Assembly: GCA_021014945.1 (NCBI GenBank)
Contig: MU266398.1
Span: 1-64,000 of the forward strand
Length of the DNA stretch: 64,000 bases
Reading direction: 5' to 3'
Origin: Leucogyrophana mollusca
Taxonomy: Eukaryota > Basidiomycota > Agaricomycetes > Boletales
In this document: positions 55,700 to 64,000 of the stretch, piece after piece
Position numbering within the stretch: position 1 is the stretch's first letter
How the letters are laid out: each line of letters opens with the position of its first letter
Translations under genes and position numbers: made by a program
The notes under the pieces: generated by a model
What the model was told of the DNA's origin: nothing
What the model saw: the letters and a program-made list of their open reading frames with translations, nothing else
Databases searched by the model: none

Positions 55700-58600
55700 A
55701 TGACGACGACACTGTCTGCGATGACGCCGGCACTCGTACTCGCCTCGATGACGCCCCAGCTGCATATGGTGGTCGACTGGGCTGCGCGCCCACGGACGCC
55801 GTACGAGCGCCTCAAGAGCGCGCTGTTCTTCTACGTCGTCCTCACCCACACCCTCGCTGCCTACCGCCACCTCCGTGCGCGGGGCGTCGCCCACACGATA
55901 CGGGAGTTTTTGGTGTGGATTCATCGCGTGCGTCTGCGTCTCTCTGAGTCTCTACTGGCCGTGTGACTTATAGTATATCCAATGACATCCGCCCACAGCA
56001 AACGCTCCTCCTCCTCATCCGCCTCCCGCCGATGCGGAAGAAGGTCTCCGCCGAGCTCGCCGCCGCCCGCCTCTCCATATCTGCATCCCTCGTCCCCTCC
56101 GGCCCCCACGTGTCCCGCCACCTCGCGCTGCCCCCCACCGGCATGTCCCCGGAGTGGATCGAGGCCGAGATGGCGAGGATGGACGCCGAGATGGCTCCTG
56201 TGCCCGATTCCAACTCTGGCTCTCACCCCAACACCAACGCCGACACCAACGCCAACACCAACACCAATGCCGACGACGCCGAACCGACCCCCACCACCAC
56301 GGCGCTGTCGACGAGCACGTCCGCCGCAGACGCGCACTGGGCGCACGGCAAGCTCTCCGGCGCGGTCTACCACGGCGGGCCCGCCCTCACCGCCGTCCTC
56401 GTGCGCGCCTTCGCCCGCTACGCCGTCGCGAACCCGCTCCACCCCGAGGTATTCCCCGCCGTGCGCAAGATGGAGGCCGAGGTCGTGCAGATGTGTCTCC
56501 GCATGTATCACGCGCCTGGTCTTCCCAATGACTCCCCCGACTCCGGTCTTGCGCTCGACTCCCCCAATGACGCTGGTACCACTGAGGGTAAGGCAACGGG
56601 CGCGGGGACGATGACCTCCGGCGGCACCGAGAGCATCATCATGGCCGTCAAGACCTACCGCGACTGGGCACGCGCGACCAAGGGCATAACCCGCCCCGAG
56701 ATGGTCGTCCCCGCGAGCGCGCACGCCGCGTTCGACAAGGGCGGCGCGTACCTCGGCGTGAAGGTGCACACCGTGCCCGTCGATCCTGTGACGCGCAAGG
56801 TGGACGTTGGGAGGGTGAGGAGGGCTATGTGAGTCGTTCTTCCTTCCTTCCTTTGTCTGTTCTTTTGTTTGTTTTTGGGTTGGGTTGGGTTGGGTTGGTG
56901 CTTGGGTTGGGCTGTCGCTGATGCTGTTGTCTTGGGCAGAAATCGGAATACGATCATGGTGCGTGCGTTGTCTCCGTGTTTAGGGTGTGGGGCTGATGCG
57001 TATCCTTCCCTCCCCCTTCCCTTCCCTCTCCCACTCTTCCCTCCCCTCCCCTCTCCCACTCTTCCAATTCCCCCTCTCACTCGCACACCCACGCCCACAC
57101 CCACACCCATCCCCACACCCCGCCCCATCACCTACCCCCCCACCACACACCCACACACCCACCCAGCTCGTAGCCTCCGCGATCAACTTCCCCGACGGGA
57201 ACCAAGACGACGTCCCCGCGCTCGGCGCGCTCGCCGCCGCGCACGGCGTCGGGCTGCACGTCGACTGCTGCCTCGGGAGCTTCGTGGTGCCGTTTTTGGA
57301 GGAGGTGCGTGTGTTGTGTTGGTTGTGATTTTGGGGGTGAGCTGATGTTGATGACCTCGCTCCTTCTTGTAACCCTCCTCCCTCCCATAATCGGCCCCTG
57401 CTCCCGCCTCTACTATCCCCACCCCACGCCTCTACAACCCCGCCCACGCCTCTACAACCCCGCCTACGCCTCTTACAACCGCCCATGCCCACGCCTCCCA
57501 TAACCCGCCCAACCCGCAGGCAAACCTCGCAGCGGGCGAGACCCGCCCCGACGGGCGCGTCGCGTACAAGCTCGAGCCGTTCGACTTCCGCGTGCGGGGC
57601 GTGACGAGCGTGAGCTGTGATACGCATAAGGTGGGTTTTGGTCCCTTGTTTGGTTTTTGGTTGGGTGGGTGTGGTGGAGATGGAGGTGGGGTATTGGATG
57701 GTGGGGGTGGAGGTGGGGGTGGGGGTGTGTTAGATGTGGTATCGGTGGACGTGACTTGCGCCCCCCGCGCGGGATTCTGTGTCTGTCCTGCACGCTGGCT
57801 GTTCGGGCTTCGGCCTTTGTCACTTGCCGCGCTCACGCATCTTTGTCTTGTTACGCTTATCCGTCTTTGTCTTGCTACGCTCACACATTTCTGTTTTGCT
57901 GCGCTCACGCATTTCTTTCTAACTGTTCGCTGACTTCGCCTACAATCAACCACAATCACAACCACAACCACACCCCGACCCCGCCTACAACCCCACCCCT
58001 ATCTCGCCTACGACCACAACCACAACCGCACATCGAAATCGACCCCGCTCCGTCACATCGGCGGCGTAACATACAGTATGGGTTCGCGCCAAAGGTGCGT
58101 TGGTTGATCTCTTTTTCTTACCTTGCCTTTTATTTCTATTTGTTTCGTTGGGATTGGGGTTGGGGCTTGGGGCTGGGGCTGGGTTTTGATTTAGAGTGGG
58201 TTTGTATTGGGGGGGGGGGGGGGTTGGCTCGGGAGGTGGTGATCGTCGTGCTGCGTGGTGAGGGTGAGGCGATCGTATGCTCGCTGCCCCCGGTGGCGAT
58301 CTTCGTGTCGGACTGTATCGAGTTTCCGTTTTCCGCGCCGAGTTCTCTTCCTCTTCCTCTTCGTCATACCCACCACACCCAAAAACTAACGAATGTCGAA
58401 TTCTCTCCCTCTTCGTCACGCCCACCATACTCAAATCACCACGACTGACGAACTAACAAATCCACACCCAAATTGACTGACGAACTAACGAATCCAAATC
58501 ACCCAACGAACCCAACCCCCACCCTCACACACACCACCCGGCAAAACAGGGCTCCTCGGTGATCATGTACCGCTCGGCAGAGCTGCGGCGGTACCAGTAT

Positions 58601-60827
58601 TATGTTACGCCGGATTGGAGTGGTGAGTGGTTGCTTGCTTGGTTTTACCCGCTGATTCGATGGATTTTCGTCTACAGGCGGTGTATACGCGAGTCCCAGT
58701 CTCTCCGGATCACGGTACGCTCTTTTGTTTTGTCGGGCATCTGGCGAGGGTTCGGAGCTGACGTTGACTTTGACTCGTTTGCGCCGCTTCCTCGCGCCGT
58801 CTTCTGCATCCCTCACTCCCCGTCGCTACTCCGTGGCGCTGACTCCTCATCATCCATCGGTGCCCCCCTCCCTCCCGACCCCACACCCCCTCCCACACCC
58901 CCACCCGACCCCAGCCCCGGCGCCCTAATCGCCGGCACCTGGGCCGCCATGCAATACATGGGCTCCGCGGGCTACCTCGCCTCCTGCCGCGCCATCGTCT
59001 CCGCCACGCGGCGCATCGCGAACGCGATCGAGGACGAGATTCCGGAGCTGTACGTTTTGGGGTCGCCGCCTGCGAGTGTTGTGGCGTTTGCTGCGAGGGG
59101 TGGTGGTGTTGGTGTTGGTATGTTTTTGCGCTGGTTGGTTTGTGTTGTGTTCGCGAGGCTGATTGGTTGATTTGGGGCAGGGGGAAAAGAGGGGAAGGAG
59201 GGGAAAGAGGGGGGTGTGGATATCATGGAGGTGGGCGATGCGATGGGGAGGCGGGGGTGGCATCTGAATGCGATTAGTGGGCCGGCGGCTGTGCATATTG
59301 CGTGTACGGTGAGTGGATTGGTTTGGATGTGGGGGTGGGGGTGGGGGTGGACTTGGGTGTAGTTTTGGGTTTGGGGGTCGAGCGACTGGGGAGGGATCGC
59401 CTTTTGGGTGGGGGGATCTGGTTGGGGATTTGGTGTTGGGGTCTGGCTCTCACGATTGGGCTGGGTCCGCTCAGGCTACGTCTGCTCGTGGCCAGACACC
59501 CAAGTTCAGCTACCTATCCCACCCCGCACACTCCTCACTCTTCACGCACGCACTCATACTCATACCAATGCCAACTCGATACTAATGCCAACTCACTCAT
59601 GCTAATGCCAACTCGCCTTTGCAGCTCCTGACGGTCCCGGTCGTGGACACCTTCATTGCGGATCTCAAAGCGTCCGTCGAGGAGGCAAAGACGAAGCCGA
59701 GTGGACAGGGGACGATGGTTAGGCTGTATGGTGCGTGTTTTGGTTTTGGGTTTGTCTTGTGCCTGGATTTTCTGTTTTTCGTTTTGTTTTGGTGCCTCTT
59801 GTGTTTCGCTTTGGTGCCACCTATGCGTTTCGCTTTGGTGTCTGTATTTCGCTTCGACTTCCGCGTTTTCGATACCATGGGCGTATGGCAGCACGCGTCG
59901 TCTTGGGCGTGGTGTCATGCTCGGCGGCGTTGTTGCGGCGTAGTTGCCCGACGACTTCACTCCAGCATAGTTGCTCGGCCTCGGCGTTCACGTCTGGTGG
60001 ATTAACATTTATGCGTGTAGGCGTGGCATGCGCGCCTTGATGTCGTTTACGTTGTTGGCATCGACGTGTGACGATCCGCGCCTACGTTGCTGGTATTGAC
60101 CATCGGCATTGACATCCGGAGTCGGCGTCTTGTCTTCGGGGCGTGGACGTTATCGACGTCATACCCGATACATTTTTATCACGATCGCGATTGCGATTGC
60201 GATCGTATCATCCTTCTCTTCCGTTGGGCGGAGTTTCTTCAATTCATTTGAGCGGAACTTGGGAGGCGTTCTTGACATCTTTTGCTTGCTCTTATCGCTC
60301 TGCTATATGTATGTTTAGCGGCACTGCTATATGTTCTCCCGTGTCGTCTTTCCGTTCATCTTCCCGCCGGTGTTTTGTACACGTCTTCTGGTTCGCGCTT
60401 CGCTCGTTGTAGCTCGGCTTCTCCCTGGTCGTTCGGGTTCTTCCCTGATCGATCGGGTTTGCCCGCTAGCAAGCGCCTTATATGTGGAACGCGAGGCGCA
60501 TCGACGTAATCCCAGTCCCCAGATTCGTTACAGCCCCTCCTTCCCCTACCATCCCCTCGGTGCCCATGAGCCGTGCCAAACTCTAGCGCTCATTCATGAA
60601 CCATGTTTTCGGTCTTCGCGACATCTATCCTCTTTCACTCGCTGTCGTTGTGTTGTGTTTCACAACGTTTAGTTTATCCTTTCTAATTCATTTCCTCTGA
60701 TTTGTTCTCACCCCCTGCGCTGTCTCTGATATTCTGCTACACAGGCCTCGGCAAGTCAAGCGCAGTGGGCCCGACGATGGTCCGCGAGCTGGCAGCTTCG
60801 TTTTTGGACACGCTGTATCAAGCGTAG
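55700..60827 (+). CDS. DPL1: Sphingosine-1-phosphate lyase
   Basis: Twelve exons (55700-55927, 55999-56828, 56940-56958, 57167-57304, 57520-57630, 58077-58094, 58550-58622, 58678-58714, 58915-59117, 59181-59308, 59625-59730, 60745-60827) join in frame into 657 residues. An N-terminal hydrophobic segment ([11 protein letters not shown]) anchors it in the ER. The PLP-dependent core includes [28 protein letters not shown] and S-C-D-T-H-K-Y-G-F-A-P-K-G, where the Lys of T-H-K binds PLP. Later landmarks are [14 protein letters not shown] and L-I-A-G-T-W-A-A-M. It cleaves sphingosine/phytosphingosine phosphate, the exit step of sphingolipid catabolism. Oddities: an Asn/Thr repeat near residue 150, a G-K-E-G-K-E-G insertion in exon 10, two microexons (19 and 18 nt) and a 1,014-nt last intron. 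Confidence 0.95.
58210..58223 (+). repeat. Poly-G run inside DPL1 intron
   Basis: A run of about 14 G follows further G-rich sequence (58.15-58.2 kb), and another G-rich stretch lies at 57.70-57.73 kb. Both are in introns flanking the 18-nt microexon and could form G-quadruplexes on the coding strand. Confidence 0.7.
59731..60744 (+). other. Unusually long last intron of DPL1
   Basis: The exon before it ends in L-Y-G and the next resumes G-L-G-K-S-S, with a GTGCGT donor and an ACAG acceptor. At 1,014 nt it is some twenty times the usual intron here. It is T-rich at the start, with repeated T-T-T-C-G-C-T-T-T-G-G-T-G strings near 59.8 kb. No gene is recognisable inside. Confidence 0.75.
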
Positions 60828-63800
60828 CAGCGGGCGCCGCGGACCACCAAACCATCGCCTCAACGAACCCAAAGCACCTGATTCTTGGCCAAACCGGCAT
60901 GTTCTCGAAGACACGGCGGGCGTGCGGGTGTGGTCCCAGGATGCTGCGGTTGTGGAGTAACTCTGTGATTCTGGGAAACTTTGGGTCCGAACGCTGCTGC
61001 TATTCACTCTTTCCTTCTTTTTTCCTCTGTTCTTGCGATCGTTTTGATCGTTTTGGGTATTTAAGTATGCGGTCGCTATTATGCGGTGTGTGTTATGTGC
61101 TATCTCTAGAATATCGTTGATGCACTAGGACAACCACGGGATCTTGAACCGAATACTTCTGCTCGATGTGTTGCATGTGCGACGCTGACACAGGTGTCAA
61201 TCATATATATCGAGTTCCATGATGCCTGTATCGATCATGATCATGATCTCACAGGCACGCCAGAGCGTGGATATCGCACTGGTAAATGAAAGAAAAAGTA
61301 AGCTTGCTGTCTTTCCATCGGCTCCCAGCGTTGATGAAGTATTTATAGCGCCGAGCCTGGCCGCCCGCCCATCCGCGTCGTTGGCCGCGTTCCGTGACCA
61401 CGCCGTTAATTCCATGTGTCCGTATTCCGTGTCCTTGCCCTCCGCCCGACAGACGGCCACAGACGGAATGCCGGCGGTATGGCTATTCGCAAAAGGGCCT
61501 CCTTCCGAGATTGATTCGCGCGTACGACCTGTGACGAGGCAATGGTCATTCCACTGCGATATCGACGCACGTGCTTAAGGAAGGGGCTTGGGCTTCTGAT
61601 TTCAGGCAGTGACGAGGGCGTCACTGCAATGGTTTGATATCGGAGCTTGCGCAGGACGGCGGTGTGCTTGAGGAACGCCCGGTGGAGTGGAGTGGTCTGG
61701 ACGTGCGGTTCTTTCTCGAGCGATGAATGCGGTGACCAGAAGTAGGAGCGCAGTTGCGCGTCGTGGCGAGTAACCGCCAGTGAGTGAAGAAGGAAATGTA
61801 AAAGGGCTATGTACTGTATTTGCTCTGCTTCATCTCTCCGGTGTTCTCGAATCATGCCTTGTATATGGTGCTCCATGCGCCGAGATATGTCAATTGTCAT
61901 TGTCAGGGAGGTCAAGGGGCGCTGATAACTTGCATGCATGTCTCCTTGTTCTAGACTTCGGAACGGAAGCAGGAATGTACATACGGAGATGAGGACAACA
62001 TTCTCGAGTGACGAATTGCCTTATGCGCTCCCGAGGGCTGATTTTGCGCACTGATCGACGAAAGCGGAAACCGGGCGTACCTGGAGGCTGGGAGATCTGG
62101 GTACGCTCTACGGACTGTGCGTAGTCCATGTCACAGCACGCACTGCGTCATAACCCCCCTGGTAAAGGCGAGCGTGGATGCGCGCTGAGGTTCCACTTGG
62201 CCTTCGTGCGAGCGTCGCGGGAGAACTCTCGGAAGATGAGAGGCTAGGCCATGCTATCCCAGTTCCTTGGGCAAGTACCTGCGAGAGAGAAGGGTGCGTC
62301 GTGAGAGGTAAAATGATGGAAGCTAGGATATGTAGATGAGCATTGCAGCTCAGTTAGCTGTTCAGACAACAAAAAGATGCGGCGCCACATTCCCCCGTCC
62401 ATGCTGTATCGGTTGAGTCTCGGCTCTAGCTGCGCATGATGGAAGGGAAACTCGGACTCGATGTACCTGGTGCACAGAACGAGTGGCTGGAAAACACGTT
62501 CAATTCTCCTGAATCGGATGCCATCATCAATTTATAGATCCTTGGAACTTGGAAGATTGACGAATCCGCGGACGCACGTCAGTATAAGGTACGTAGCTTC
62601 CCGCAGAACGGAGTGTGGGTGTGGACCCCTTTACCTTCCATTCAGTCCTTAAGCTTTGTGGAACATAGAACGCTTGAGCAGAACAGAGAACCAGGATGTA
62701 GGTACTTCCGCGTTCATACGCGGCCTATATGTCCGATTGCATGCCGAGGCCGCGGCGCATCAATTGAGTGTGTGGTCGGAGTACGTCGTCCGTGTTGAGA
62801 GATAAGCTGATTATATAGCGAATGCCCTGGAAAATTGTGGCGACGGATCTAGGCAGAGGGTGAACTTGTGGTGGGAGACGATTGTGGTGATAACGGGTGA
62901 TATCCGCCACACACTATTCCGTCTCGTCGGAGAGATGTGATATTGAGGGTGCGAGAGGTTCGGAAATCGTTTTGAAAATAGGCTCTTTCATTCCTCCATT
63001 GGAACCAAGGGGCTGGCGTATCGTTCGCCTTTGATGAAAGGTGATTAAGGTAAGGAAGAGGGTGACCCCGATGAAATGGAACACAATGGAGGGCAAGGTA
63101 AAGGTACGACTTGCATTAAAAAGGCTTCGAGTTCTGCAAACAAGCTTCATGAGATTGACATGAGATTGTGGGCAGTAACGGGGGCGAAGACGAAGTTCTT
63201 CCATTGATTCTGGCTCATAGCCTAGAACAGCGTGAGATCGAGCGAAAATGTTTCCAGGCGTGAGATTGAATGCTTGCAGATAGCAACCGGCGCGTGGAAA
63301 TAGCCCGAGTTCAAAGAATGTTCGTCATGCTGTTTGAATTTGAGTGGGTCAGTCTGACCCACTTGAGGGAAATGAACATCTACGAGCCTGAACATTGAAC
63401 TCGGATCTTCTGGAACAGACAAGAGCCCGAAGACACGGGCTAGTACGGGATACGTGTGGATTTTCTTGTTATCCTCGCAGTCATAAGTGACCAAGGCCAA
63501 CCTTATTATGGCGGGACCGCACAAGATGTTAAGTAATTATCGCGACATTGCGGTACCTCGAGTGTCGGAGTGGGTATGACTCGAAGGCGGTCAGGCACAG
63601 TGCGATAACACTATCAAGCCATCATAAACCAAGTTAGGTCTCCCGAGGCTGTTAAGCAGAAATCAAACGTTCGCAGTTTCTAGATCACTCTGATTGAGCG
63701 CTCAGAGACCAGAAATATTACTCCCTGCCACGCCGCCATTGTGTCTGCTTCCTGGTCGCTAAAGCGTGGTTTCTCTGTGACGCCGGTACGTGCCAGCGCC

Positions 63801-64000
63801 GCGGAGGAATTCGCATCAGGCTCGTCATAGAAATGAATAGGGATGCCTGGCGTGCGCAAGGCTGGCATTAGCCGAGCTATCGGACAGACGAGGACCAAAA
63901 CCAACGTAACGCTGCATGGAGGACTCCGGAGATCATTTCCGTGTCTCGATATCCAGATTGTGCAGAACCGGTCCGACTGTAAGAGACTATGCGGTGCATT
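60828..64000. other. Right end without a recognisable gene
   Basis: The best open stretches are minus-strand frames at 61406-61939 (177 codons, rich in Arg, His and Leu) and 63222-63524 (100 codons, with R-L-V-D-V-H-F-P-Q-V-G-Q). Neither shows a known domain nor convincing exons, and other-strand frames of similar size overlap them. They may be small lineage-specific genes, but I cannot support a call. Confidence 0.4.

Noticed and set aside
55921..56769. Minus-strand open frame of 282 codons
   Set aside because: It is the antisense shadow of DPL1 exon 2. The plus strand shows the conserved lyase motifs; the minus frame is Gly/Arg/Val-rich without a domain.
58203..58226. Poly-G run as an assembly gap or artefact
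   Set aside because: It sits within a broader G-rich intron tract and does not disturb the gene model, so it is kept as a real repeat, although its exact length is doubtful.
1..64000. CRISPR arrays, tRNA and rRNA genes, intact transposons
   Set aside because: No regularly spaced repeats, cloverleaf-like sequences, rRNA cores, transposase or reverse-transcriptase motifs were recognised by eye. A tRNA or repeat-library scan could still find small or decayed ones.

Overview
This 64 kb window reads as nuclear DNA of a filamentous basidiomycete, most likely an Agaricomycete. Almost every recognisable gene is cut by several 45-70 nt GT-AG introns, genes are closely spaced on both strands, and the families (GPI-anchored pepsin, Zn2Cys6 factor with an intron-split finger, TKL-type kinases, FMO with an NTF2-like N-terminus) are typical of mushroom-forming fungi. 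No operons, CRISPR arrays, tRNA or rRNA genes were seen. All gene models were spliced by hand from reading frame, splice signals and family motifs.

Layout: 1-3.1 kb has no recognisable gene. At 3.1-5.6 kb lies a secreted GPI-anchored aspartic protease (minus) with the decayed tail of a second copy behind it. It is divergent from REX1 (6.3-8.6 kb, plus), which converges on a HIT zinc-finger gene (8.7-9.6 kb, minus; ZNHIT3/Hit1 type). A gene-poor 6 kb follows. Then come a Zn2Cys6 transcription factor (15.7-17.8), a large FUSC/DUF2421-type membrane protein (18.9-23.3), an API5-like helical-repeat protein (23.6-25.9), homocysteine S-methyltransferase (26.1-27.3) and 40S ribosomal protein uS2/RPSA (27.7-28.7). 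A tandem duplication of about 3.6 kb (28.76-35.8) gives two zinc-finger-plus-kinase genes. It is followed by an ICMT-like methyltransferase (36.3-37.1), a Ser/Pro/Tyr-rich protein (37.2-38.0, minus) and a flavin monooxygenase (39.9-42.4, minus).

The most unusual block is 44.2-54.9 kb. Three spliced genes share a C-terminal Gly/Asn motif of about 26 residues of the form Q-I-I-x-G-x-A-D-x-P-T-M-N-T-G-x-G-x-x-N-x-G-A. In each gene a phase-1 intron follows the motif and the last exon encodes a short Tyr-containing tail. Two of them (263 and 259 aa) also share a helical N-terminal domain. One (111 aa) carries only two motif copies. A fourth, frameshifted copy lies in a diverged segmental duplication. 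The layout resembles fungal amyloid-signalling systems (helical effector or adaptor domain plus a short C-terminal prion-like motif, and motif-only partners). That functional reading is inference.

The right end carries prefoldin subunit 4 (minus) divergent from sphingosine-1-phosphate lyase (55.7-60.8 kb), a 12-exon gene with 18- and 19-nt microexons and a 1-kb intron, then about 3 kb without a recognisable gene. The conserved genes are housekeeping (RNA processing, translation, protein folding, sphingolipid breakdown, sulfur amino acids) and are interleaved with fast-evolving, locally duplicated accessory genes.
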